DNA of 64,000 nucleotides from Anaerosporobacter sp031551385 (GCF_031551385.1 NZ_JAVBNS010000016.1:1-64000); one strand, 5' to 3'. Shown: positions 9,004-17,639, numbered from the stretch's first letter. Numbers and translations are program-made. Notes: a model not told the origin generated them from the letters alone.

Positions 9004-9390
9004 TTGGTGCCTCCTAATTCAGTAATGTAGTTTTACTCTTATATATAATATTGATAATTGGGCTTTATATTATCCTTATTTGGGTATAACAAAAGGATAT
9101 AATAGCCAAAAATCCTGTCGGAAATTAGTGTATCACACTTTCCGATAATAGGCTATACATTATGAACGAATCTATTAAAACTTGTTGCATATCCATACGG
9201 CGCTTAGCCGCAGCGAGATGTAGCGTAGCGTAATCGAGCTGGCATGGCATTTAGGCTGAACTGTAACAAAAATTTAAACATAATTAACATGAAATCATCA
9301 TTTCTATAATTGCTATTTAATCAAAAACATGGTAAGCTATTGAGAGCTACTAATAACGTGATAATAATACAAAAATCTGCAATGTTAGCG
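9004..9390. other. Intergenic region with palindromes and repeat A
   Basis: This is part of the gap between the S41 peptidase and speD. It holds an imperfect inverted repeat at 9061-9106 (arms GGCTTTATATTATCCTT / AAGGATATAATAGCC). A second inverted repeat at 9118-9145 has arms TCGGAAA / TTTCCGA and a self-complementary centre. Repeat copy A1 follows at 9184-9267. No open reading frame with a ribosome site was seen. Confidence 0.5.
9184..9267 (+). repeat. 84-bp dispersed repeat, copy A1
   Basis: This segment is identical in length to 29746-29829 and matches it at 80 of 84 positions by eye. It begins GTTGCATATCCATACGGCG and ends GCTGAACTGTAAC. It is markedly more GC-rich than its surroundings and has no coding potential. 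Confidence 0.85.
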
Positions 9391-9421
9391 TTGACTAATT
9401 TTGCGTGAAATAAAATATAAT
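9391..9421 (+). promoter_or_regulatory. Putative vegetative promoter for speD operon
   Basis: TTGACT at 9391-9396 and TATAAT at 9416-9421 are separated by 19 bases. This leaves a leader of about 135 bases before speD. Confidence 0.5.
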
Positions 9422-9562
9422 AGATATATTTATTGTGCATATACTAGTATTTTATATCGTATGTTTTGTATACAGAATAAGGGCATGTTGGTTAGAGCAT
9501 AATTGCAGAGATAGGAAGTAGTTGCGCACTATGATACTGCAAAATCGTATAGAAAGGTTGTG

Positions 9563-10375
9563 ATGTTAGGGTTGGAAAAAAAGCTGACACTGTATGGCTT
9601 TAACAACCTCACAAAAACACTTAGCTTCAACATCTATGATGTTTGCTATGCAAAAAGTGAGCGAGAGCAAAAAGATTATATCAGATATATTGACGAGCAA
9701 TATAACTCGGACAGATTAACGAAGATATTATGTGATGTAACCGATATGATTGGTGCACATATCCTTAATATCTCAAAACAGGATTATGAACCACAAGGAG
9801 CAAGCGTGAATATTCTTATAGCAGAAGATTCCCTTGCAACGGAACGTATTGATGAATCCTGTAATTTAGGCAAATATGTAACGGAAAAACGTGACATGGT
9901 ACATGCTCATCTCGATAAGAGTCATGTAACGGTACATACATTTCCTGAATATCATCCGGATAATGCAATTTCCACTTTTCGTGTAGATATTGATGTATCT
10001 ACGTGTGGTGAAGTATCACCACTAAACGCTTTAGATTACCTGATTTCAAGCTTTGACTCGGATATCATAACGATTGATTATCGAGTACGTGGTTTTACGC
10101 GAGATGTTGAAGGTAAGAAGTTTTTTATTGACCATGATATCACATCGATACAAAATTACATTGATGAAAAGACACTAGAACGTTATGACGCAATCGATGT
10201 AAATGTGTACCAGTCCAATATTTTTCATACGAAAATGTTAATCAAGGAGATTGAATTACAGAATTACCTATTCAATCAAGATGCTTATGAGCTTCCACCG
10301 AAACAAAGACTTGCCATAACGGATAGTCTTCGTAAGGAAATGATTGAGATTTTTAGTGGTATGAATATCTATTAG
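9563..10375 (+). CDS. speD: S-adenosylmethionine decarboxylase proenzyme (SpeD, gammaproteobacterial-type long form)
   Basis: This 270-residue pyruvoyl enzyme makes decarboxylated S-adenosylmethionine, the aminopropyl donor for SpeE (EC 4.1.1.50). It resembles E. coli SpeD along its length: LYGFNNLTKTLSFNIYDVCYA, QDYEPQGASV, VSTCGEVSPLNALDYL, IDYRVRGFTRD and YQSNIFHTKML. The self-cleavage site that generates the pyruvoyl group is Lys119-Ser120 in HLDKSHVTVH. It is the long form, not the short B. subtilis/Thermotoga form. An overlapping GTG at 9560 is an alternative start. speA begins 9 bases after the stop. Confidence 0.95.
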   Translation: MLGLEKKLTLYGFNNLTKTLSFNIYDVCYAKSEREQKDYIRYIDEQYNSDRLTKILCDVTDMIGAHILNISKQDYEPQGASVNILIAEDSLATERIDESCNLGKYVTEKRDMVHAHLDKSHVTVHTFPEYHPDNAISTFRVDIDVSTCGEVSPLNALDYLISSFDSDIITIDYRVRGFTRDVEGKKFFIDHDITSIQNYIDEKTLERYDAIDVNVYQSNIFHTKMLIKEIELQNYLFNQDAYELPPKQRLAITDSLRKEMIEIFSGMNIY

Positions 10376-10384
10376 GAGGAAATC

Positions 10385-11845
10385 ATGGCAAAACTATCAC
10401 AGGAACGAATGCCTTTATATGAGGCTCTAAAACAACATGATTCCAAACGAATTGCCCGTTTTGATGTACCAGGACATAAGGGAGGACGAGGAAACAAGGA
10501 GTTGAAACATTTCCTTGGAGAGACTTGTCTTAGACTTGATGTCAATTCCATGAAACCGCTTGATAATCTGTGCCATCCTGTATCTGTAATACGGGAGGCA
10601 CAGGAATTGGCGGCGGATGCGTTTGGTGCGGATGAGGCATTTTTTATCGTGAATGGAACAACAGCTGCGGTACAAGCGATGGTAATGTCTACTTGTAAAG
10701 CAGGCGACAAGGTTATTATGCCTAGAAATGTACATCGTAGTGCGATTAATGCACTCGTTGTATGTGGAGCATTGCCAATCTATATTAATCCGGGCATTAA
10801 TAAAGAACTTGGAATACCTCTTGGTATGTCGGTAAAAGATGTAGAAGAGGCAATTAAGAATAATCCAGATGCGAAAGCGATACTGGTTAATAATCCAACG
10901 TATTATGGAATCTGTTCAGATTTGCAACGGATTGTTACCTTGGCTCATGAACACGGTATGCTTGTACTAGTGGATGAAGCGCATGGGGCACATTTTTACT
11001 TTGGTGAGGACATGCCAATAACGGCTATGGCGGCAGGGGCTGACATGGCGTCCGTTAGTATGCATAAAACAGGAGGATCTCTTACACAGAGTTCTATTTT
11101 GTTATGTAATAAGAGTGTAAATGCAGACTATGTAAGACAAGTTATTAACCTTACACAGACAACAAGTGGTTCGTATTTGCTGATGGCTTCTCTTGATATT
11201 GCGAGAAAGAATCTTAGGCTAAATGGCAAAGAAATGTTCCGTAAGACGGTAGAATTTGCAGATTATGCGAGAGAAGAGATTAATAAATTAGGCGGATACT
11301 ATGCATTTTCGGAAGAATTAATAGATAATGACGCAGTTTGCGCTTTTGATAAAACAAAATTATCCATTCATACAAGAGCAGTTGGACTAGCGGGAATTGA
11401 AGTGTATGACTTACTTCGTGATGAATATGATATTCAAATCGAGTTTGGTGATATCGGAAATATCCTAGCGATAATTTCGGTTGGTGATCGAAATCTTGAA
11501 ATTGAACGTCTGATTTCTGCATTGTCTGAGATTAAACGTTTGTATGAGAAGGATAAAACAGGTCTGTTTGGCCATGAATATATAAATCCAGATGTTGTTA
11601 TGGCACCGCAGAAAGCATTCTATGGAGAGAAGAAATCCGTTCCTATTACTGAGAGTGCGGGTATGATTTGTGGAGAATTTGTAATGTGTTACCCACCGGG
11701 GATTCCAATTTTAGCTCCTGGGGAAAGAATTACAGATGATATTGTTAATTATATCATGTACGCAAAGGAAAAAGGCTGCTTTATGACAGGTACGGAAGAT
11801 ATGAAAATCGAAAATATTAACGTAGTAATAGATTGTGAGATTTAG
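10385..11845 (+). CDS. speA: Arginine decarboxylase (Orn/Lys/Arg decarboxylase, fold-I PLP)
   Basis: This 486-residue PLP-dependent decarboxylase of the aspartate-aminotransferase fold resembles the B. subtilis SpeA type. The PLP Lys is K228 in SVSMHKTGGSLTQSS. Other motifs are DVPGHKGG near residue 27, FFIVNGTTAAVQA, VDEAHGAHFYF and C-terminal CYPPGIPILAPGE. Arginine is preferred over lysine or ornithine because agmatine-converting aguAB lie nearby; this is inference from context. It is the second gene of the speD-speA-speE run with a strong AGGAGG. Confidence 0.92.
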   Translation: MAKLSQERMPLYEALKQHDSKRIARFDVPGHKGGRGNKELKHFLGETCLRLDVNSMKPLDNLCHPVSVIREAQELAADAFGADEAFFIVNGTTAAVQAMVMSTCKAGDKVIMPRNVHRSAINALVVCGALPIYINPGINKELGIPLGMSVKDVEEAIKNNPDAKAILVNNPTYYGICSDLQRIVTLAHEHGMLVLVDEAHGAHFYFGEDMPITAMAAGADMASVSMHKTGGSLTQSSILLCNKSVNADYVRQVINLTQTTSGSYLLMASLDIARKNLRLNGKEMFRKTVEFADYAREEINKLGGYYAFSEELIDNDAVCAFDKTKLSIHTRAVGLAGIEVYDLLRDEYDIQIEFGDIGNILAIISVGDRNLEIERLISALSEIKRLYEKDKTGLFGHEYINPDVVMAPQKAFYGEKKSVPITESAGMICGEFVMCYPPGIPILAPGERITDDIVNYIMYAKEKGCFMTGTEDMKIENINVVIDCEI

Positions 11846-11865
11846 AATCGGAAGGAATGACGTCT

Positions 11866-12714
11866 GTGGAATTATGGTTTACGGAAGAACATACAAAGAA
11901 TGTCCGCTTTTCTATTAAAGTAGATAAGCAACTTGTTAGTAGACAAGGTGATTTTCAAAGAATTGATGTATTTGAGACGAAGGAATTCGGGAAAATACTA
12001 ACATTAGATGGTTTTCTTATGGTTACAGAGAAAGATGAATTTATCTACCATGAGATGATTACCCACGTGCCAATGGCGGTAAATCCAGCTATTAAGAAAG
12101 TTTTAGTAATTGGGGCTGGTGATGGCGGAACGATACGAGAATTAACGAGATACGAAACAATCGAACATATCGATATGGTTGAGATTGATAGTGAAGTTGT
12201 TAACGTATGTAAAGAATATTTGCCACAAACGGCATGTAAATTAGATGATAAAAGAGTTCATATCCATTACGAGGATGGCTTGAAGTTTGTAAGAACGCCA
12301 GTGGATGAATATGATTTAATTATTGTAGATTCAACAGACCCATTTGGTCCAGGAGAAGGATTGTTTACGAAAGAATTCTATGGTAACTGTTATAAAGCAC
12401 TAACAGAGAATGGAATTTTGATTAATCAGCATGAAAGTCCATACTATGAAAATGATTTGAAGGCAATGCAACGTGCACACAGGAATATCAAAGGGGTATT
12501 CCCGGTGAGTACTGTGTATCAAATGCATATACCAACATATCCATCAGGTCATTGGTTGTTTGGTTTTGCGTCAAAAGGATTATCTCCAGTTAAGGATTTG
12601 GACGCAGATGCGTGGAATAAACTTGGACTTAAAACGAAGTATTATAATACAAACTTGCACCTTGGAGCATTTGCATTACCGAACTATGTAATGGAGTTGT
12701 TAGAGGAAGAATAG
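11866..12714 (+). CDS. speE: Spermidine synthase
   Basis: This 282-residue aminopropyltransferase converts putrescine and decarboxylated S-adenosylmethionine to spermidine (EC 2.5.1.16). Visible: ELWFTEEHTKN start, TLDGFLMVTEKDEFIYHEM, the nucleotide-binding VLVIGAGDGGTIRE, IVDSTDPFGPGEGLFTKEFY with the catalytic Asp region, and IPTYPSGHW. GTG 11866 is preferred: CGGAAGGA (11849-11856) is 9 bases upstream of it but abuts the in-frame ATG 11857, and the family normally begins just before ELW. It follows speA by 20 bases. Confidence 0.94.
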   Translation: MELWFTEEHTKNVRFSIKVDKQLVSRQGDFQRIDVFETKEFGKILTLDGFLMVTEKDEFIYHEMITHVPMAVNPAIKKVLVIGAGDGGTIRELTRYETIEHIDMVEIDSEVVNVCKEYLPQTACKLDDKRVHIHYEDGLKFVRTPVDEYDLIIVDSTDPFGPGEGLFTKEFYGNCYKALTENGILINQHESPYYENDLKAMQRAHRNIKGVFPVSTVYQMHIPTYPSGHWLFGFASKGLSPVKDLDADAWNKLGLKTKYYNTNLHLGAFALPNYVMELLEEE

Positions 12715-12797
12715 TTAGTTGAGAAAAGGAGGAAGAAATTACTCAGATGATTATGGAAGAGGGATAATCATATATAGGAGTAGTTTCGAATGAAGAT
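12715..12797 (+). promoter_or_regulatory. Leader between speE and carboxynorspermidine dehydrogenase with two tiny ORFs
   Basis: AAAGGAGG at 12725-12732 precedes ATG 12747, which encodes only MIMEEG before a stop. AGGAG at 12776-12780 precedes ATG 12790, encoding MKIWEKR and ending inside the dehydrogenase gene. Two well-placed ribosome sites serving no long gene suggest a possible leader-peptide arrangement. Speculative. Confidence 0.3.
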
Positions 12798-13997
12798 ATG
12801 GGAAAAGCGTTAATAATTGGAGCTGGCGGAGTTGCTAGCGTTGTTGTTCATAAATGTTGTCAAAACTCAGAGGTATTCGAAGAAATTTGCATCGCAAGTA
12901 GAACGAAATCAAAATGTGATGCATTAAAAGAAAAATTAGATGGTGGAAAAACAAAAATTACAACTGCTCAAGTTGATGCAGATAGCGTTGAAGAATTAGT
13001 TGCGTTAATTAATGAAGTGAAACCAGACCTTGTAATCAACGTAGCACTTCCATATCAAGACCTTACGATTATGGATGCCTGCTTAGAAACAAAAGTAGAC
13101 TATATGGATACGGCAAACTATGAGCCACTTGATACTGCAAAATTTGAGTACAAATGGCAATGGGATTATAGGGAACGTTTTGAAAAAGCTGGTATTACAG
13201 CTCTACTTGGATGTGGATTTGACCCAGGTGTAACAGGTGTATTCTCTGCATATGCAATGAAACATTATTTTGATGAGATTCATGAAATTGATATTCTTGA
13301 TTGTAATGGTGGAGACCATGGGTATCCATTTGCTACAAACTTCAATCCTGAAATTAACATTCGTGAAGTATCAGCAAAGGGCAGCTACTGGGAAAATGGA
13401 GAATGGATAGAAACAGAACCAATGGAAATCAAGAGAGTGTATAATTTTGACCAAGTTGGAGAGAAAGATATGTACCTTCTTCATCATGAAGAGTTAGAAT
13501 CTTTAGGAATTAATATAAAAGGAATTAAGAGAATCCGTTTCTTTATGACATTTGGACAAAGTTATTTAACACATCTAAAATGTCTTGAAAATGTTGGAAT
13601 GACTTCTATTGAGCCAATTGAATTTGAAGGAAAGAAGATTGTACCATTACAATTCTTAAAAGCAGTCTTACCTGACCCAGCTTCATTAGGTCCAAGAACA
13701 GTTGGAAAGACAAATATCGGTTGTATCTTCAAAGGTGTAAAAGATGGACAAGAGAAGACATACTATGTATATAATGTATGTGACCACCAAGAATGCTACA
13801 AAGAAGTTGGTTCACAAGCGATTTCCTATACAACAGGTGTTCCAGCAATGATTGGTGCGGCTATGGTTATGACTGGTAAATGGAAAAAACCAGGTGTGTA
13901 TAATGTAGAAGAATTTGATCCAGACCCATTCATGGAAGCATTGAATGAATATGGTCTTCCATGGATTGAGGACTTTAATCCTACACTTGTAGAGTAA
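12798..13997 (+). CDS. Carboxynorspermidine dehydrogenase (carboxyspermidine dehydrogenase, saccharopine dehydrogenase family)
   Basis: This 399-residue NADPH-dependent enzyme condenses aspartate semialdehyde with a diamine (putrescine gives carboxyspermidine; diaminopropane gives carboxynorspermidine). It has a Rossmann start KALIIGAGGVASVVVHK, VALPYQDLTIMDACL, LGCGFDPGVTGVFSAYA and NGGDHGYPFATNFNPE, all typical of the saccharopine-dehydrogenase-like polyamine enzymes. The decarboxylase for the next step follows at 14406. The ribosome site is odd: AGGAG at 12776-12780 is 17 bases from this ATG but ideally placed for ATG 12790 in another frame, which opens only a 7-codon peptide. Confidence 0.9.
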   Translation: MGKALIIGAGGVASVVVHKCCQNSEVFEEICIASRTKSKCDALKEKLDGGKTKITTAQVDADSVEELVALINEVKPDLVINVALPYQDLTIMDACLETKVDYMDTANYEPLDTAKFEYKWQWDYRERFEKAGITALLGCGFDPGVTGVFSAYAMKHYFDEIHEIDILDCNGGDHGYPFATNFNPEINIREVSAKGSYWENGEWIETEPMEIKRVYNFDQVGEKDMYLLHHEELESLGINIKGIKRIRFFMTFGQSYLTHLKCLENVGMTSIEPIEFEGKKIVPLQFLKAVLPDPASLGPRTVGKTNIGCIFKGVKDGQEKTYYVYNVCDHQECYKEVGSQAISYTTGVPAMIGAAMVMTGKWKKPGVYNVEEFDPDPFMEALNEYGLPWIEDFNPTLVE

Positions 13998-14002
13998 GGC
14001 AC

Positions 14003-14114
14003 GCAAAACTCTGTTAGGCTTTCCAAGGCTTCTAAGCTGTCATACTATGGCACAAACACACTGCGCATCTAAGGACTTCTAAGTGTGTACGGGGAAGGTT
14101 GTAGAGAGTTTTGC
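14003..14114 (+). repeat. Dispersed repeat C, solo-arm copy with GCAAAACTCT/AGAGTTTTGC ends
   Basis: Positions 14003-14090 align over their length with 46250-46335 of the palindrome upstream of rpoB. Shared blocks are GCAAAACT, GGCTTCT, the ACTAT...CACAAA.ACAC stretch, and ACTTCTAAGTGTGTAC. The element closes at 14105-14114 with the inverted complement of its first ten bases. It starts 5 bases after the dehydrogenase stop. Confidence 0.65.
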
Positions 14115-14195
14115 TGGTTACTTCAAGTAGTGTCACAGCAAGTAGAGGGTTTTGCTGGTTGTTTAGGTAGAACACAGTGAATAGAGTGATTTAAC

Positions 14196-14295
14196 AAGGG
14201 CTGTTGCAAAATAAAATTTTTCTATAATATACAGAGATATCAATTGAAATATATCACTGTATATTGTGGTTAAGACGTATTATGCGACAGCCTTT
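14196..14295 (+). repeat. 100-bp MITE-like repeat, copy B2
   Basis: This copy is the inverted partner of 7401-7500. Its ends are AAGGGCTGTTGCA ... TGCGACAGCCTT. The gap between the dehydrogenase and nspC (13998-14405) otherwise holds repeat C and an AT-rich leader. Confidence 0.75.
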
Positions 14296-14405
14296 GGTTT
14301 TATGTGCTGTTTGGAATAGTTATATTAAAAATAGTCATTGGGCTATATGAATATAGATATATAAAGAGATATGTATAAGGATAGACTTATAAGAAGAGGG
14401 TTTGT

Positions 14406-15614
14406 ATGAATCAATTTGATAAAGATAAAAATGTTATAATATATGAAGGAATCGAGATTCCTATAGATATCATAAACCAAGTTCCTACACCATCCTATCT
14501 AGTAATTGAAGAGCTTGTGGAGCGTAATGCACAGATATTAGAAAGCGTTATCAAGAAAACTGGTTGCAAGATTTTGTTGGCGCAGAAGGCATTTTCTATG
14601 TTTTCGGTGTATCCGTTACTAGCAAAATATCTAAGTGGTACAACTGCAAGTGGTTTGTTTGAAGCGAAGCTTGGTAGAGAAGAGTTTGGTAAGGAAGTTC
14701 ATATCTATTCTCCTGCTTATAGGGAGGAAGAGTTTGATGAAATTTTACGTATTAGTGACCATATTGTGTTTAACTCGTTCGAACAGTGGACAACTTTTAA
14801 GAATAAGGCGATGTCTGTGGATAAACATATCTCATGCGGGCTTCGTATTAATCCAGAATATTCGGAAGTGGATGTTGATTTATATAATCCGTGTTTTCAA
14901 TATTCGAGGTTTGGAGTCACCATCGCTAGATTAGAGGAAGAGCTTGCGAAGAACCCAAATGCATTGGAAGGGATAGAAGGATTTCATTTTCATGCGATGT
15001 GTGAACAGGGTTCTGAGGTGTTAGAACGTGTTCTTAAAGCAGTGGAAGAGAAATTTGCTCCTTATATGAAGCAGATGAAATGGATTAATTTTGGTGGAGG
15101 ACATCATATTACGAAACCAGATTACGATATTGCCTTGTTAGAGAAGATAATTGCTCATGTGAAGGAGCAATATGATGTAGAGGTATATCTTGAACCTGGT
15201 GAAGCAGTTGGTATTGATACAGGCGTGTTAGTGACAAAGGTGCTTGATTTTGTGCAGAATGGAATGGATATTGCGCTGTTAGATACTTCGGCAGCATGTC
15301 ATATGCCGGATGTACTTGAGATGCCATACCGACCACAGGTTATAGGTGCAGGTGAACATTCGGAACTGGCATACACATATCGTCTGTCTAGTGCAACCTG
15401 TTTGGCAGGTGATGTGATTGGAGATTATTCCTTTGACGAGCCATTACAAAAGGGAGATAGATTACTGTTTTGTGATATGTCTCATTACTCTATGGTTAAG
15501 AATAATACGTTTAATGGAATTAACTTGCCTTCGATTGTATTGTATAGTAAGGAAAAAGAGTTAAAAGTAATCCGAACGTTTGGATATGAAGACTTTAGGG
15601 GACGATTGTCATAG
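14406..15614 (+). CDS. nspC: Carboxynorspermidine decarboxylase
   Basis: This 402-residue fold-III PLP decarboxylase of the alanine-racemase/ornithine-decarboxylase type removes the carboxylate from carboxy(nor)spermidine to give spermidine or norspermidine (EC 4.1.1.96). PLP Lys is K61 in KILLAQKAFSMF. Further motifs are GFHFHAMCEQG, WINFGGGHHITKPDYD, EPGEAVGIDTG, LDTSAACHMPDVLEMPYRP and CLAGDVIGDY, which distinguish NspC from diaminopimelate decarboxylase. AAGAAGAGGG precedes ATG. It is separated from the dehydrogenase by repeats, so it may have its own promoter. Confidence 0.94.
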   Translation: MNQFDKDKNVIIYEGIEIPIDIINQVPTPSYLVIEELVERNAQILESVIKKTGCKILLAQKAFSMFSVYPLLAKYLSGTTASGLFEAKLGREEFGKEVHIYSPAYREEEFDEILRISDHIVFNSFEQWTTFKNKAMSVDKHISCGLRINPEYSEVDVDLYNPCFQYSRFGVTIARLEEELAKNPNALEGIEGFHFHAMCEQGSEVLERVLKAVEEKFAPYMKQMKWINFGGGHHITKPDYDIALLEKIIAHVKEQYDVEVYLEPGEAVGIDTGVLVTKVLDFVQNGMDIALLDTSAACHMPDVLEMPYRPQVIGAGEHSELAYTYRLSSATCLAGDVIGDYSFDEPLQKGDRLLFCDMSHYSMVKNNTFNGINLPSIVLYSKEKELKVIRTFGYEDFRGRLS

Positions 15615-15624
15615 AATTATAAAG

Positions 15625-15670
15625 AAGAGGTTATTACAAAGCGTGTATAAGTTTTGTAATAACCTCTTTT
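15625..15670. terminator. Bidirectional terminator between nspC and the 97-residue ORF
   Basis: AAGAGGTTATTACAAA and TTTTGTAATAACCTCTT form a 16-bp stem with an A-rich 5' side and a T-run 3' side. It can therefore end transcription from both convergent genes. Confidence 0.85.
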
Positions 15671-15677
15671 GCAATTA

Positions 15678-15971
15678 CTATTCTTCAATAAGTTTATAAC
15701 GTTCAGAGAATTTATCTTCTCCGCATACAATTTTGTCCCCAGTATCTTCTGTAATAATATAATCGCCATTCTTAATAAAGGAACGACCGCGTCGGGTATC
15801 AATATAGGGGCACACAACAGTCCCATCTGCGCGAGTGACTTTAATTAGCTTGTCAGTTTTGATCCAACCGTTAACTACAATCTTACTCCATAACTCAAAT
15901 CCATCTTCAAGACCCTTGTCCAATTCAAATTGAACAGCTGTTACAGGTAAACTAGATCTTAAGTATCTCAT
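15678..15971 (-). CDS. Small hypothetical protein with PGDYG-like motif
   Basis: This 97-residue cytoplasmic protein has no signal peptide or membrane segment. The segment KNGDYIITEDTGDKIVCGEDKFSERYKLIEE resembles the short PGDYG domain pattern (G-D-Y ... G ... F...Y) found in small phage and bacterial proteins. A good AAAGGATG lies upstream of the ATG. Function unknown; it converges on nspC. Confidence 0.65.
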   Translation of the reverse strand: MRYLRSSLPVTAVQFELDKGLEDGFELWSKIVVNGWIKTDKLIKVTRADGTVVCPYIDTRRGRSFIKNGDYIITEDTGDKIVCGEDKFSERYKLIEE

Positions 15972-16101
15972 AAGCTCACATCCTTTCTGTTGTTATCGAT
16001 TATATTATACACGAAAATCAAATAGAAAACAATGGGATAGAAATATTTGGTGATATAGTTTTTGGATATTTACCAAAGTCTCGATTGTACAATTCGCCCT
16101 G

Positions 16102-16109
16102 CATAAAAT
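16102..16109 (+). promoter_or_regulatory. Possible sigma-E-like -10 element upstream of spoIIID
   Basis: CATAAAAT resembles the sporulation sigma-E -10 consensus CATACAMT. It fits because spoIIID is under sigma-E in Bacillus. No convincing -35 was seen. Confidence 0.25.
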
Positions 16110-16159
16110 CCCTACCCTAAGCATAGATTGTAAAAACAAGGTTATTAGGGGGACTCCTC

Positions 16160-16420
16160 TTGAAAGGGTACATAGAAGAGCGAGCAGTCGATATAGCGAA
16201 TTATATTATCGATTACAATGCAACAGTAAGGCAGACCGCAAAAAAATTTGGGATATCCAAATCAACAGTACATAAGGATGTGACAGAGCGACTTCCATAT
16301 ATTAATCGCGCCCTTGCTGAACGAGCACGTGTCGTACTTGATTTGAATAAGTCGGAAAGGCACATTCGGGGTGGTCTTGCAACAAGAGAGAAATATCTGC
16401 ATAAGGTAGGAGAAAGATAA
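16160..16420 (+). CDS. spoIIID: Sporulation transcriptional regulator SpoIIID
   Basis: This 86-residue DNA-binding protein is close to B. subtilis SpoIIID: YIEERAVDIANYII, helix-turn-helix VRQTAKKFGISKSTVHKDVTERLPYIN, and the basic C-terminal RHIRGGLATREKYL. It acts in the mother cell after sigma-E to modulate sporulation genes. Translation starts at TTG with AGGGGGA about 7 bases upstream. It indicates that the host forms endospores, or descends from one that does. Confidence 0.96.
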   Translation: MKGYIEERAVDIANYIIDYNATVRQTAKKFGISKSTVHKDVTERLPYINRALAERARVVLDLNKSERHIRGGLATREKYLHKVGER

Positions 16421-16426
16421 TCATGG

Positions 16427-16470
16427 AGAGCTGTCGTGCTGAAGAATTTTGGTATGGTAGCTCTTTTTTT
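16427..16470 (+). terminator. Intrinsic terminator after spoIIID
   Basis: AGAGCT and AGCTCT arms with a 26-base partly paired loop, followed by TTTTTTT, directly downstream of the stop codon. Confidence 0.6.
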
Positions 16471-16601
16471 AGAAATATCCATTAACCAATGACAATCTTG
16501 ACAAGACAAGCAATATGTTTTTATAATAATAGAATGCTAAAGAGGAACATGTAAAAAGTTTTTGAAGATGCACGAAAGCCATGTATAGAGGTGAGAAGGG
16601 T

Positions 16602-17225
16602 ATGAGAACATTAGATGAAGTCGATAGACGAATAATAGAAGTGACTAGAGAGATGTTTATGCAACAAGGATTGCAAAAGACAGAGATGAAGGATATAGCG
16701 AAGCAAGTAGGTATAGGAAGAAGTACATTATATAGACATTTTGTTAGTAAGGAAGCGATATCATTTTATATAGCGAAAGACATACTGGTTGAGTTACAAG
16801 AAATATCGGTTGAGAATCAAATAACAGAGGATATGAAAGGGTATGATAAACTCGCATTGTATCTTAATGTTATGACAAAAGCAATGATTAGAAATCCGAA
16901 TAAGATACGTTTCTTAGATGAATTTGATCAGATATTTTCAGGTGTATATCCAGATAGTGACGAGGCAGAGGAGTATGTTTCTTTTAATTATACCTATAAG
17001 AATCCCGCTTTAAGATATTATAATGAGGGGATACGAGATGGAAGTATAAGAAAGGAAGAGGAATCTTCCGATAAGATGGAAGTTATTTTGACTTTGTTGT
17101 TTGGGTTGGCGCAACGAGTGATACCAAGGGAACATCATTATGTGCAGGAACACAGTAAAAACAGTACAGAGTACTTTGAAGAATCGTTAAATATACTGTT
17201 GAAACCACTAAAGAATATCGTTTGA
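16602..17225 (+). CDS. TetR/AcrR family transcriptional regulator
   Basis: This 207-residue protein has an N-terminal TetR helix-turn-helix: REMFMQQGLQKTEMKDIAKQVGIGRSTLYRHFVSKEAI (about residues 13-50). The all-helical ligand domain does not resemble a defined subgroup. GAGAAGGG 6 bases before ATG 16602 supports this start over ATG 16581. No operon partner follows; the next gene is 600 bases away, so its target cannot be read from context. Confidence 0.88.
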   Translation: MRTLDEVDRRIIEVTREMFMQQGLQKTEMKDIAKQVGIGRSTLYRHFVSKEAISFYIAKDILVELQEISVENQITEDMKGYDKLALYLNVMTKAMIRNPNKIRFLDEFDQIFSGVYPDSDEAEEYVSFNYTYKNPALRYYNEGIRDGSIRKEEESSDKMEVILTLLFGLAQRVIPREHHYVQEHSKNSTEYFEESLNILLKPLKNIV

Positions 17226-17280
17226 CACTTCTATAGGAGTATGATAGAATTACTTTATACAAGTGAATGCAGATTGAATT

Positions 17281-17301
17281 AGCTCTAAGAAGAGCTTTTT
17301 T
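17281..17301 (+). terminator. Intrinsic terminator downstream of the TetR gene
   Basis: AGCTCT-AAGA-AGAGCT followed by TTTTTT-type run. Confidence 0.65.
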
Positions 17302-17480
17302 AATATCCAATTGTGGGACACGTGTATCACTTGCTACTGTTCAACGTTGTGTTCGTGAAAAAGATAGCAAAGTTTTATGAAGTATAATTGCAATCGCCAC
17401 ATTGCATAAAGACATATTTGTATTGCTGAAAGAGAATAATGTATAAAAATCCATAATAAAAAGTACATTTTAACAGAATA

Positions 17481-17530
17481 AGAGCCTTGTTTATTAGATA
17501 TCGTCGTATTTAATAGGCAGGGCTCTTTTT
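17481..17530 (+). terminator. Terminator-like hairpin
   Basis: AGAGCC ... GGCTCT arms with additional TATTA/TAATA pairing, followed by TTTTT. No gene immediately upstream needs it. Confidence 0.6.
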
Positions 17531-17639
17531 GTAAGCTACTTTCATTAAAAAGAACACGATATGATAAATTTATTGAAAGATTGCCAAAAAAATATCAAAT
17601 CTTGAATAAGGGTGATTTTTTTTATATAATGATACAAGG

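Noticed and set aside
12747..12813. Possible programmed frameshift joining ATG 12790 to the dehydrogenase frame
   Set aside because: The seven-codon frame stops inside the gene without a slippery sequence; only the leader-ORF idea is kept.
17269..17379. 36-codon frame starting at ATG 17269 downstream of the TetR gene
   Set aside because: No ribosome binding site, runs through a clear terminator hairpin, no recognisable motif.
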